Assembly: GCA_051530055.1 (NCBI GenBank)
Contig: CM121341.1
Coordinates: 13,888,001 to 13,952,000, forward strand
Source of the DNA: Neoechinorhynchus agilis
Lineage: Eukaryota > Acanthocephala
Direction of reading: 5' to 3'
DNA: 64,000 bases
Within the stretch, counting starts at the first letter, position 1. Each line of letters begins with the position of its first letter. This document shows positions 35,684-46,407 of this stretch, one piece after another. A program made the translations under genes and the position numbers. Below the pieces are notes generated by a model. The model ran no database searches. It saw only the letters and a program-made list of their open reading frames with translations, and was not told the origin of the DNA.

Positions 35684-38329
35684 CTATTCAAATTGTGTTA
35701 CAGGTCTCCGTAACTTTGATTTATAGTCAATAAAGAGGGTCTCCATACACACAACCGCCACACATTGTTCTGCTTTCGACTTTGATGTATGCCAATTGAT
35801 CGTAGTGTAATTCGAATCCAAAAAGCGTAGCTTAGATTTGAATACTCTTTCAGCCTCTGACTTTTGAATTGTCGAATATTCTGGTTTTTGCAATCCATGG
35901 GCATTAGCATACTCACTAAGAACCGTTTTCGGGTTGCATGTTTTCAAATGCAAACTTCTTTTCATCGATCAACAATAATCGTTAGTTCAGATGAGCAAGG
36001 TATCAAACCTATCGTACACAACGAATAGTTGCACAACTTCAGGTTCTTCAGACATAACTGAGTCTTTATCCCTACTAAAGATTAAGGCAGACATCCTCGT
36101 GTCTATAGGCACATAGTCCGGTGTATTGACATCGTATTTGCGACTAAAGCGTTGTTATACGATTAAGAATTTTTACGTAAATTATTTTCGAAATGGCAAT
36201 AGAGCCTAATGTGTATATTTTCAGGCTTAGAATATCGTTTTTCAATCCAGCTGAACAATGGTTATTCGCTAAGGTTTTTAAACCCAAAAGTGGTATAAAA
36301 ATCCAACAAATAAACAGTCAGAACCGCATAAACCCTTTTTGTTGTTGGGCACAAACTTCCGAAGTAACCATACTACTTAATCTAGAAAGAAAAAATCTTA
36401 CCAAATATCCAGAATCGAAATGCCCATTCCAATACCAGCAGCCAGCGTATGTTCATTTTCGAAAGCTTTAAAATGTTTTAAATTATAAGCGACATCGCTT
36501 GCTCTCAGATTTAAGTTTATAGCGTGGCGTAGAAATCGTTCAATAAGCTTATTTCCGTCGTCAGAAGATCCAAAGACGGCAGGGTTTTTTCGTGCCGATC
36601 TACCGATCATAACACTCAGTCCTTTGTTCTTTTCCATATATTCAACTAATTGTTGATGCCTTTGAACGGTATTTGAAACTCCATTGATGGTTAAATTAAA
36701 ATTTGGAAAGATATTATATAGTTTTTCAAATATTTGTTCATTGCATGGCGTTCTGTAACTTTGTTCAGGTGTGCGACCGTGCACCGTAAGTCTACTTACT
36801 CCAGCGTTGATCAAACTCCATACAAATTCAATCGTTCGTTCATCCTTTTATAAAAACGATAGAGATTATGAAACAAAACAGGTAAAAAGACGCACTTTTT
36901 CAAATATTCGTATTTTGCACGAAACAGGAATCTTGAGGTTATTTACTTCAATGATGTGATGCTGAAAACGTAGGTCGAATTATGAGTTTTTGTGAAATAT
37001 AGGAGACAAATTCATTGTCAAACCTTACGGTCGCATCACATACGTTCTCTCTGTACAGCAGTTAAGATGGACCAAAGGGACGAAAGAGAAAAGAAGATCA
37101 TCAATAGAAAACCTCGGGTATAAACAAATTAGAATTATGATGAGCATACTCTCGGGCATGACATATTTTATTGATTTGAAATATACGAACGAGGTAACCT
37201 TGCCCTATCAGTCATTTTTTGTACGCTTTTACGGCGAAAAGGCGAGGTTATCTCGTTTATTATTTCAAATAAATAAAATATGTCATGCCAGGGAGTATGC
37301 TCATCGCAATTCTAAGAAAAAGAATTTTTCGCCTAATAAAAGGAGAAATTTTCTCTTGGTAGATTTGCATCCCACGGATTTAAATTCACTGAATTATTTC
37401 CGATATTTCACGTCGGATAATTATGACATCTCTTCAAGGTTTGCCATAGCCTACATATTAGAAAATTTGTGAAACAATGACAAACCTCGAGGAAATGTCA
37501 GAATTATCCGATGTAAAATATCGGAAGTAAATCAGTGAATTTAAATCCCATGTGTGGCAAAATTACCAAAAGAAAGTATCTTTAAGACAAATAGGAGAAA
37601 TGACAACATCACATCATTCATCGACCAAGTTTTCAACAATCTAAATTCTGAAGTTTACGAAAAAGATTTAAGTATTTATAAGAGTAAACCTTCACTGCAA
37701 GGTCAGGTGTCTTCATTAATGCAGATCCCATACCAGCCTAGAAGATAATTAGAGCTGATTCGTTACGAAGGCGCAGAATTTCACCAACATGAGTTGAGAA
37801 CGGCTTAGGGCATCCCATATTAACATCGATACCAGCAACGTCGTTTTCACTAAAAAAATAAATTACAGAAGGAGACAAAGAGCAAGTGAACCTACACAAT
37901 TTTGGCTGCTTTCAGCGCATGATCAGGATCATTGGTTCCCTTTTTAACGACAATCAAAATTCCTTTAAATCATGAGAACTAACCAATTGTAAAATAACTC
38001 GATCTCGCTCATGCTCACAAGTCTGAAATAATATCTTTCCAGTCTTTGCAATCACAAAATTAACAGTTTTTGTTTCCTCTATAAAAAACGTATAGATCTC
38101 AAATGCATAGGTTTTCTCAATATTAACCATCAAATATCCTCGTACAGCACAGCAACGACTTATCGATTATTTCCTGGTCGAGCAAGGACGTAAGACAAAC
38201 ATTTATATTTCCACTAACATATGTATAAGCCAGATCAGCCCCATAATCCAAGACGGTCAAACGAAACGGAAGCGTTGAAGCGCGGACCATTGGTGCTGCA
38301 ATTTTGGCTTCTCTCTTGTGTACATACAT
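35684..38329 (-). CDS. DUS2: tRNA-dihydrouridine(20) synthase, DUS2-like
   Basis: DUS2 is an FMN enzyme that reduces U20 in cytosolic tRNAs. Exons join in phase: AAPMVRASTLPFRLTVLDYG (38329), EIIDKSLLCCTRIF, ILFQTCEHERDRV, GTNDPDHALKAAKIV, ENDVAGIDVNMGCPKPFSTH with the active-site Cys, AGMGSALMKTPDLAVK, IVENL, then IPVSCKIRI and INAGVSRLTVHGRTPEQ to VMIGRSARKNP. Introns are 44-51 nt, except a 664-nt one (36962-37625) that contains two hairpin repeats. The last exon (35965-35684) is the animal-type C-terminal dsRNA-binding domain: PKTVLSEYANAHGLQKPEYS to SKSKAEQCVAVVC. The exon link between about 36400 and 35965 is unresolved. Confidence 0.92.
37129..37315. repeat. Foldback repeat 1 inside the DUS2 intron
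   Basis: Arms of about 70 bp: the left begins TTAGAATTATGATGAGCATACTC, trimmed motif GATGAGCATACTC; the right ends GAGTATGCTCATC. The loop is about 45 bp. Arms differ at a few positions. It would fold into one long hairpin in the pre-mRNA or on the other strand. No coding. Confidence 0.85.
37365..37557. repeat. Foldback repeat 2 inside the DUS2 intron
   Basis: The left arm holds GGATTTAAATTCACTGA and CGATATTTCACGTCGGATAAT. The right arm is the near reverse complement, ending TCAGTGAATTTAAATCCCATG. Arms are about 80 bp and the loop about 25-40 bp. Only 50 bp from foldback 1, but unrelated in sequence. Confidence 0.8.
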
Positions 38330-38587
38330 TCGATTTTTAATAAATAGGCGATCTTCAAATACAATTTCGCTTTAGACCGAAAAAGCGTTCATCGATACCA
38401 TCCAATTTTGATGGACGATATTTTGTTCATCGATCGTACATGACAAACGGATAGCAACTGCGAACCTGACCACCACTTTACTACGAAGACGTTCTCGAAA
38501 GAAACCAACAGAAAGCAGCTATGTGTGCCGAATGCGAAAGAAGTTATTAATCCGAAAAAAGTATTAGAAGAAAACCTGAGTTTTTTC
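38330..38587. other. DUS2 upstream region
   Basis: Promoter side of DUS2; no motif called. Confidence 0.35.
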
Positions 38588-38691
38588 GTTTTATGGCAAA
38601 GAAATTGAAATGATTTTATTTTAAATCCGATATTTCAGCACAATATTGTAAAGTTGTTAGTAAAATCATTTCAATTTCTTCGCCATAAAAC
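38588..38691. repeat. Short hairpin with 31-bp arms
   Basis: The left arm 38588-38618 (GTTTTATGGCAAAGAAATTG...) and right arm 38661-38691 are reverse complements with one mismatch; the loop is 42 bp. Next to a Penelope-like remnant on the same strand context. Could be a tiny foldback element or that element's terminal structure. Confidence 0.8.
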
Positions 38692-38919
38692 AACCAATAT
38701 CAACATTTCAATCTAAAAAAGTTATTTTTTGATTCTATTCAAAAAGAGGCGATTGCAAAAACTGACCAATAGAAAGTTGTGTGGTCGGAATCGCAGCGGC
38801 CCATTAAAAATTGATGGCTTATCTAACTTACTTTCTATTGGTTGGTATAGCACCTCAGATTTCAGTTGACTAATTTATTATTTAAAATATCTACACAGTC
38901 GTGTGCTTTTACCAAGGTA

Positions 38920-39240
38920 GAGGACGGATATTAACACTGTTCTTATATTAAGCTTGAAGTATGCATCTTGGCCAATGAATATGGCATCCATTATCAAGCG
39001 ATCCAATCTGGACTCACTTCTGGCCAAGATGGCAGCCTTATCGATGGTCATTACGTGACCTTGTTGTGTAAATGGTTTAGTATAGCGAAATTGGTGTTAG
39101 TTGCCTTTTCATAGAGTATGTTTATGTTCTTTGGTTCTTCTTTCCAAGTTGTTTGGCCTACGTGGGATTTACTACATTCGGTGCAGGGATTTTTTGCTTT
39201 TATGGAATTGTGGTGATTCCAGCAAAACTGGCCTTAGCTA
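38920..39240 (-). mobile_element. Penelope-like element remnant (GIY-YIG endonuclease end)
   Basis: Minus-strand reading shows PCTECSKSHVGQT, followed in a neighbouring frame by LERRTKEHKHTL and then MTIDKAAILARSE with LIMDAIFI. This order (C..C.K.YIGQT, L..R..EH, then ILARE....EAIFI) is the GIY-YIG endonuclease at the C terminus of Penelope-like retroelements. No reverse transcriptase is visible upstream. Broken and probably old. Penelope-like elements are known to carry hammerhead motifs in their terminal repeats. Confidence 0.6.
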
Positions 39241-39574
39241 TCAACAGGAATGAAGTGCGGTCCATAATTATGAAGTGTTGAGACAATCCGTGAGAAATGG
39301 AACACAGAACCATTTGATATGCGTGCATCAAAGTTCTGTCCCTTTGTTAGTGGCACTAATTTCCTTAAATGCCGTTTACGTATCATGAACTCTTCTTCCT
39401 TGCAAATCATACAGATGAAGTCAGGTAAGGCACAAGATTGTGCCGAAATTTTGGATTCAATAAAAAATTAATTTTTACGCCATAAACAAGCATGAATAGT
39501 TCAATTTTCAAACAGATTATAAGTTTGTACATACGTGAGGAGAGGCTTCCTTGCGAAATATTTCCATTCAATTA

Positions 39575-39735
39575 AATATGTTTTTAAGTGTGGCTTTTTT
39601 CACGGCTGATAATTTTGTTTGGGCACACAGCCCTGGTCTGTCCTGAGTCGTGTGCCCAGGGAAAATTATCAGCCGTGAAAAACGACCACACTTAAAACAC
39701 ACAGAAGAGAAGTTACCGGCTGGTCCGACTTTAAA
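39575..39735. repeat. Hairpin repeat family B, copy 4 (best preserved palindrome)
   Basis: The left arm holds TTTTAAGTGTGG and CACGGCTGATAATTTTG, then GGGCACAC; the right arm GTGTGCCCAGGGAAAATTATC and CCACACTTAAAA is its reverse complement. The arms are about 50 bp, nearly back to back. Ends TTACCGGCTGGTC like the other copies. Confidence 0.75.
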
Positions 39736-40093
39736 AAATCAATTAAATATGTTTTAGCCGGGAATTATGTTCACCAGAACTGCAATTGTTTAATTACGGG
39801 ATGGGCACACACGACACATCTTAATACCGTGCGGCCAGTATAGTCCAAGTGGAAATACTGAAGGTGATGTATCATTGAGTTTGAACGACAAACAAATTGT
39901 AAATCATTAGTTATCAAATGATAAGTCATTATATTATTGAAACCTCCTGGAATCTTCCTTATTTTTGACATAAATGGATTTATTTTCATAGTCGCATACG
40001 CATTGATGACTGCCGTTTTCGTGTTTACGTGTTGCTAATATACGCGAGCGATTTTTTAAACTAAGTATTAGCAGCTTTGTGGCTCAATATTAA
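39736..40093. other. Rpt2 upstream region
   Basis: Intergenic sequence before the proteasome gene; would hold its promoter and leader. No motif called. A minus ORF at 39771-39989 is probably chance. Confidence 0.35.
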
Positions 40094-41590
40094 ATGGTAT
40101 CTATTGAAACATGATAACTAATTTTATCGATTTTGTTTAGGGCAACCATCTTTTTATCGATAGAAGTTCGAAGGGTCAGAACAATGATCGAAAGGTGCGC
40201 CGATGGCATTTTTGCTATCTGCTCTGATTCTTTTTTGGTTAAAAGGGGAAAAAATTCGAGAGATTGTCAACTGAAATTGGGAAAACAAAACGTTCCTATC
40301 GCGGTCCCGATTCAGCTACCAAAATTCCCCAGGTCTTACCGCATTCTCGATGTCGCCTAAAATTGCTGAGATATCAGCGTATTCATGGATTCCTTGAGCT
40401 TCAGGAGGAATTTATTCGACGTTACAAAGAATTAGATTTCTACGAAGAAACAAATAATTTCGAGCGACTTATTGTGGAAGAGATTCGCGGATCTCCGATG
40501 GCGGTCGGTAGACTCGATGAAGTCATTGATGATACGCATGCTATTATCTCCACTTCATTGGGGTATAATCATTACGTGAGCATCATGAGTTTCGTTGACA
40601 AGGAAAAACTTTTGCCTGGATGTTCAGTCTTACTTAATCACAGGGTATGCTCATCTTGCATATTTAATAAATTTCATTGTGTCAATAAAGGTTCACTCTG
40701 TTGTTGGAGTTTTACCAGAGGGAAGCGATCCCATGGTGAGATCAATGAAGATAAATAAGGCACCTAAAGAAACTTATAATGATATAGGCGGTCTTGATTC
40801 TCAAATACAGGAGATAAAGGTACCTATTTTTAAAGTTTCGAATTTCCGATATTTTCTTTAGGAATCGGTTGAGATTCCTCTCACCCACCCTGAATACTAC
40901 GACGATATGGGCATACGTCCACCAAAAGGCGTTGTTTTATACGGTGCACCAGGAACCGGCAAAACCTTATTGGCCAAAGCTGTAGCCAATCATACGTCAG
41001 CAACATTTATACGTGTTGTTGGCTCGGAGTTAATTCAAAAATATCTCGGCGATGGGCCCAAAATGGTTCGAGAACTGTTTCGAATAGCAAAGCGATACTC
41101 TCCATCCATTGTGTTTATCGATGAAATCGATGCAGTTGGTACTAAACGGTACTCCTCAAATAGTGGCGGCGAGCGGGAAATTCAACGTACAATGCTCGAA
41201 CTTCTTAACCAATTAGACGGCTTCGACTCGGATGGTGACGTAAAGGTGATTATGGCTACAAATAGGATTGAGAGTCTGGATCCTGCTCTCATAAGACCCG
41301 GACGAATCGATAGAAAGATAGAATTTCCACTTCCTGACGAAAAAACAAGGAGAATGATCTTTAAAATTCACACAAGTAGAATGACGCTAGGTGAAGACGT
41401 AGATTTTGATTCGTTCCTTCTAAGCAAAGACGATCTTTCAGGAGCTGACATTAAAGCGATATGCACAGAGGCAGGTATGTTTGCATTGAGGAAACGCCGG
41501 ATGAAAGTTCTCATTGATGACTTTACGAAAGCAAAAGAGAGATTACTTTATAGAAGAAAACAAGGTTTTCCGGAAAGTTTGTATATGTAA
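40094..41590 (+). CDS. PSMC1: 26S proteasome regulatory subunit 4 (Rpt2/PSMC1), AAA ATPase
   Basis: Rpt2 is one of six ATPases that unfold substrates and open the 20S gate. Five exons: ATG alone (40094-40096), 40141-40194, 40246-40644, 40691-40819 and 40862-41590, with introns of 44, 51, 46 and 42 nt, all in phase. Splicing restores the family start MGN, keeping the Gly2 myristoylation site. Visible are PDSATKIP, the OB region, Walker A (GAPGTGKT), Walker B (SIVFIDEID), the [14 protein letters not shown] pore-loop region, [20 protein letters not shown] and [20 protein letters not shown]. The C terminus LYM replaces the usual LYL (HbYX). Walker A has Ala where GPPGTGKT is nearly universal. Length is normal. 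Confidence 0.97.
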
Positions 41591-41901
41591 TAGTGTACAC
41601 AAGATAATTTAAATAAATTCATTCGAATAGAAATAACGCGGTTATTAGCAAGTCGTAATTTCACATACGCATGTGTAATGATCTTCAGTGCAATCTCTTA
41701 AAATAATGAATTTTAGTAAAATATCAAGTACTCACTCAATTGCTTAAAATATTTCACTTTTATGAAAATGGCATGATGGTTATAGTGTTTCAAAGACTAT
41801 CCAGTAAAAAGCATAAACAGTGCGAAGAAAACTATATTGTTGGCTAATACGTAAAGATAGTCTAACAAATCTACGTGCTTATAGAAAGCTACTTGTCCCA
41901 T
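41591..41901. other. Intergenic between convergent genes
   Basis: About 310 bp of AT-rich 3' flanking DNA. Nothing else seen. Confidence 0.4.
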
Positions 41902-42237
41902 TTAGGCAAAATCGCCTTTCCATGGAATATCTAGACGTCTAAAAGCCTCCTTCCACAATGCATTTGCCTTCTTCATTCCCTTTTCTCCGCCGGTCTGAAG
42001 GAAGAATGGAATGTCTAACGAGAAGTAGGAAAATGTTATTGACATAAAGAAAGTTCACTTACATTTAGTTATGTGCTTGATGGGAATTTTATTTTCCTTA
42101 AAATAAAGTATTTGTTGGCATAGAACCTCGATGTGATCTTTGGGCGGTTTAAGAAGCTCAGCAATCTCATCAGACATTTTGCCACCAAAAGGAATCACTG
42201 CAGGTACGAGCATTATGAAGAGTAATGGAAAGAACAT
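41902..42237 (-). CDS. Two-exon small protein with hydrophobic N terminus, unrecognised
   Basis: Exon 1 (42237-42063) begins MFFPLLFIMLVPAVIPFGGK, a signal peptide or anchor, then MSDEIAELLKPPKDHIEV. A 48-nt GT/AG intron (42062-42015) is removed in phase 1. Exon 2 (42014-41902) gives IPFFLQTGGEKGMKKANALW and ends DIPWKGDFA. The product has about 95 residues. It could be secreted or anchored; starting at the second Met gives a soluble 75-residue version. A long RTE LINE lies about 60 bp upstream in the same orientation. No family recognised. Confidence 0.6.
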
Positions 42238-43398
42238 GTTGTCGAATGTATGTGAGATACTGATCGCAATCAATCGTATATAGTTAGAAAACGGTTAATC
42301 TTACACCTTTTTTGGCTGGGTCAAAACGACCTCGTTTTCCGTTACAAAGACAACAAACACGGGATTTCGTACGATGATTAAGTACATAAACAAATTTTTA
42401 TCGACAAAGTCAAGCGCGATGTTTGCAGGAGAAGTGTACCAATAAGTTCGGTATTGTATTGTATGCAACGGTACTTTCCTACGTTGCACCGTAGGTATAA
42501 GCCCGTCAGATAGAAATAGACTCCGCAGGGGGCCCGTGAACTGCAGTCGTCTGCGGCGCAAATATTCACTGGGCGGTTGGACTCCGGCTCTCTTATACAG
42601 CGCTTTGTTGGTCACTTTATCTGACCATTGGCCTTGAACGCCGCACGTAAGAGAGATGAATGATTTTGGTCCAACTGCCTCGTCGCCGTTGGTGACAGTG
42701 TCCAGGTCTCTGCATTGTAGTAGAGAATGCTCTCAATTAGAGCCCTGAACAGCTGCGAACGGAGTTCATCTGACAAAGACTCACTGTCAAACAGTGGTTT
42801 AAGTTGCCCCATTGCTCTCCAAGCCATAGCTCTCCGTCGGCTGACATCCGCACTCATTTCAGGAACGACAGCTCCCAGATAGACATACCGCTCTATCTGT
42901 TTTAATTGCCCAACGCCATTCGGCCCTTCGCCAGAGACTGTATGCGCGACATGCGGAATCGTCAAGAATTCCGTCTTTTTCGAGTTGATGGTCAGACCAA
43001 TCATACTCGCCTTCTCGCACAGTCTATTTAGCATGCGTTGAGCTCCTTCGACTGTTGAGGACATCAATACGATGTCGTCGGCATTTGCCATGTAGGAGGC
43101 GCGTATCTCAGGATACCTGCGACCTCTTTTCCTCAACAGAAGAAATCCATCTTCATCATTCGGTAGTGCCCATCTCATTACCCAATCAAGCACCAAAATG
43201 AAGAGGAAAGGAGCCATTGTGTCGCCCTGCAGAACACCTGAAGTGGTGGAAAAGTATTCTGTCACACCGTCAGCTGTCTTTACGGCGGACCTTGTGTGTT
43301 TATATAATGCCATAACGGATGTGACAATGATCGGCGGCACTCGATACTCCAATTTAACTTAGCGATAATCACTCAGAAAATTGATTTATATTGAAAAT

Positions 43399-43426
43399 TT
43401 TCGGCCTTTTCGTTGGCCTTCTTCAG
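43399..43426 (-). ncRNA. Hammerhead-like ribozyme core (left arm)
   Basis: Minus strand: CTGAAGA, A, GGCC, loop AACGAAAA, GGCC, GAAA. Stem II is a perfect 4-bp GGCC pairing. Same 28-nt spacing as the copies at 16065 and 60382. Confidence 0.5.
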
Positions 43427-43493
43427 TCAGATCTACAATGCTTGTAAGTTTTTAAATATTCGAGTTTAAAACTTACAAGCATTGTAGATCTGA

Positions 43494-43521
43494 CTGAAGA
43501 AGGCCAACGAAAAGGCCGAAA
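43494..43521 (+). ncRNA. Hammerhead-like ribozyme core (right arm)
   Basis: Plus-strand mirror of the left-arm core, identical in sequence. In a transcript of the whole palindrome only one orientation would give the sense core; the other arm is its complement. Confidence 0.5.
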
Positions 43522-45480
43522 ATTTTCAATATAAATCAATTTTCTGAGTGATTATCGCTAAGTTAAATTGAAACAATAATGATTAATTTCTTTACAAACT
43601 CGATACTCCTTTAAGATACCGCCAATCATCGTTCGATTTACCGAATCGAAAGCTCGACGGAAATCAACAAATACCTGCGTCACATGCGTTTGATGAATTC
43701 GTGCCTCCTTGAGGATCCTCCTCAAAGCCAATATGTGCTCTGTGGTGCCTCGACCTTTCCTGAAGCCGTTCTGTTCAATTCTTAGAAACGGTTCGAGGAT
43801 TGGCTGAATTCGGCGTCTCAAAATGCTGCTGAAAAGTTTTGCCGTGTTGGACATCAAGGATATACCTCTGTAGTCCACCACCTTTGTCGAGCAGCATTTC
43901 TTGAGGATCATTGTTAAATGCGCCGTTTTGTCAGATTTGAGGTATTGAGCCACCATTCATTATGCCATTCATTATCGGTATGATTTTTCTGGCAAAAGAT
44001 TCAAACCTCAGTCCCTCTGCCATTATCCCACCTGGGCCTGATGCACGTCCCGCACGCATCATTTTCGCCGCAGCGATCGCTTCCTTCACGAAAATCGGCC
44101 CAGTGAAGTATGCCTCAGTGCTTGGGACGATTGTGCCCTTTGGAAGTGCAGGACTCACTTCCAAAGACGATAATGGCGAATTGAGAATTTCCGCAAAATA
44201 ATTTGCGAGTCTCTTTTTTCTGATTTCCGGGGAGAGACCTTCAATCAAAGTTGGCTGTCTTTGGGATCTTCCTGTGAGAGTGTCTATCGCTTTCCATGCT
44301 AAGGAGGTACGAACAAAACCTTCCTTATATGCGATCCCGCGAACTGCATCCTCTATCGAGCCTTTTGCTTTTCATTATAGAGGTTCGCAAGTTCAAGACT
44401 TGCAATGCGAGCCTAAAATCGTTTTCCTCTTTTTCTTAGAGTTTTGATCTGCTCAGCCATTGCCATAAATTCACAGTCCTCCTGCCATATAACCTTTGCA
44501 GCTCTTATACGCCTCATTTTTGGGAGGGTTTTCTCGGCCGCTTCGGTCACTGCGTCGCAGATTGACTTGTAATAAAAATCAATATCCGTTTCAGCAGGTG
44601 GCATCGAGCTCAGTTGATTCTCTAGTTCGATATCGAACTCTTTCCTCTTATCCTCATTAGCGAGGGCGCCATAGAACGGGCGTGGATGATGTTGAGGCGT
44701 ACGGAACAACGAGTCGTTCATGCTCAACTGACACATCACCAACTTGTGCGGTTTTGACCCGATATTTTTCCCTACGTCTCAACAATATATGGTCAAGCTG
44801 AGCTAAGCGTCTCTTGGGATTTTTCCCCATGGCATGTTTGGACGGATTCTTTCGACCCATAAACGCCGCCAAACGTCACGGACGCTTCCGGAATAAAGTG
44901 TTAGCAGACACGAGATCATGCCGCTCCAGCGCCTCAACCAAGCACCGGCTGTTCCGATTCTCGCCTTTCAACACATATAGCGATCTTTCGGAATGCGGTA
45001 AAATCGTGTTGAAGTCACCGGCTATTAGGAGGGTGTCTCTGTTCGGTACATCATCTAATGCTTCGTCTAGATTTCCATAAAATCCTTCAACCGCCTCTTC
45101 ATCCGACGAGGAGGTCGGTGAATGTACGCCAAAAGCATAGAGATTTCTCAACCGAAGCTTTATGCTGACACGAAGGATTCAGTCAGTTATAGTACTGCAT
45201 AGTGCTGAGTTTCGGAGGCGGGGTGATAAACAAACGCCTACACCTCCATTTCCTCGACTGTCCGCGCAGATAGGCAAGATAATGACCAGCCTCCTCCTAA
45301 ATCCTCCTGATTTACGTCTGTGTCTAACTGGCCTCTTATGCGCAATTCTTGTAAAAACACAAAATCCATTCTGGCGTCCCTTGCCAATTTTGCCAGGATT
45401 CCCATGCGCCATTGCGCTCACAGACTCCTACAATTCAAGGATCCTATTCGTAGTCCTTTTCTATCTGAAATAGCTGGGCC

Positions 45481-45913
45481 AAAGGGCTCACGGCTGTCAG
45501 CGCCACCTGAACAGTCCGTACTCACCACGGTGATGAGCTTCGACTGACGCTTTCGTTGCCTCCGGCGACAGTTTCGCTCATTTCGACGCTCAAGTCGTCG
45601 GCGAGAGCTATGATGCGCTCGCTTTTTCCCGTTGCACTGGTGGATTTTGTTGTTATTGTTCGGTGCCGCATCATCAAGTGGAGCGACACATCAACCCCGC
45701 GTTGACAGGCTACTATCAGTAGCTGTCTGGCCGCCGGAGCAGCTTCTTTTACGTGACCGACAAGAATCAGTAACATCAAGTCCGATCATCGTGAAAGAAA
45801 GTTTGGGACTGAGGTGCGTTTCCGCAGACCATGCGAGTGAGAGTTCAAGCCACAGAACTGCTCAACAAGTGGGACGACGCCACCTTAACGCACTTCACAA
45901 CTCCGCGTGCTTT
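45481..45913. other. LINE upstream region
   Basis: May be the 5' part of the RTE LINE; minus ORF 45522-45779 has no recognised motif. No host gene seen. Confidence 0.3.
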
Positions 45914-45980
45914 TGTAGATTTCTGAAGAAGTCGTAAGACGTCGAAAGCTTGAAAATATTGATTTTTCTTTATATCTACA
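45914..45980 (+). ncRNA. Degenerate hammerhead-like element with closing stem
   Basis: CTGAAGA (45923-45929) and GAAA (45944-45947) are separated by 14 nt, three fewer than in the other copies, and stem II is imperfect. The flanks TGTAGAT (45914-45920) and ATCTACA (45974-45980) are exact complements placed where stem I of a type I hammerhead would close. Confidence 0.4.
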
Positions 45981-46407
45981 ACAGCCCACGTAAGTGTCAA
46001 TAAAAAACCTGATCGATCATGCGGCTGGAAAATCAAGTAGTACTTCACAAGGTTGCAATAGTTATATGCCGACCTTTGTCGAGCGACGTATTTTTAAATC
46101 GATTGATGTCACGGTATTGAAACAGATATTGATAAATCGCGATTTAATATTGTGATGTCTGACTACAATATTAGAAGCAGTTACCAAAGATTGCATTCAG
46201 AATTACGGGTAAACGCTGGTGACCATTACAGAAAATAAATTTCCAATTGAGAATTAATGAGTGCGGCAAAAGCGGCTTGGCATAGATATAGATTAACTTC
46301 GGATATCCATTTCTGAAACGGTTGATTTGTGCAACAAAAAAATTAAATTAAATATAATCTCAAGCATTTCCCTTTTCCACGACTAAAATTTTAATTTAAA
46401 ACATCAA
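45981..46407. other. Intergenic, nothing recognised
   Basis: About 430 bp of AT-rich 3' flank of PNPT1. Confidence 0.4.

Larger units (their letters stand above)
43351..43597. mobile_element. 247-bp palindromic insertion carrying two hammerhead-like cores, with 12-bp target duplication
   Basis: The 12-mer ACTCGATACTCC occurs at 43339-43350 and again at 43598-43609, directly flanking the insert. The RT codons EYRV are thereby duplicated, proving insertion into the LINE. The insert has two arms of about 105 bp (43351-43455 and 43465-43570) that are almost perfect reverse complements, plus a 27-bp tail. Each arm holds the 28-nt hammerhead-like core (43399-43426 minus; 43494-43521 plus). The long target duplication and inverted-unit layout suit a retrotransposed element mobilised in trans. 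Confidence 0.85.
42301..45480 (-). mobile_element. Long decayed RTE-type LINE (endonuclease plus reverse transcriptase)
   Basis: Minus-strand frames from 45480 down give: GNGGVGVCLSPRLRNSA and LLIAGDFNTILPH of an APE endonuclease; a linker; VDYRGISLMSNTAKLFSSIL, RIEQNGFRKGRGTTEHILAL and VFVDFRRAFDSVNR of the RT fingers; VLQGDTMAPFLFILVLDWVM; the catalytic box as MANADD in place of YADD; and a C terminus ending KRAGVQPPSEYLRRRRLQF. At least five frame changes, plus the Tyr to Asn change in the catalytic box, show it is dead. A 247-bp palindromic element (43351-43597) interrupts the RT. LINEs copy themselves by target-primed reverse transcription. Confidence 0.9.
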
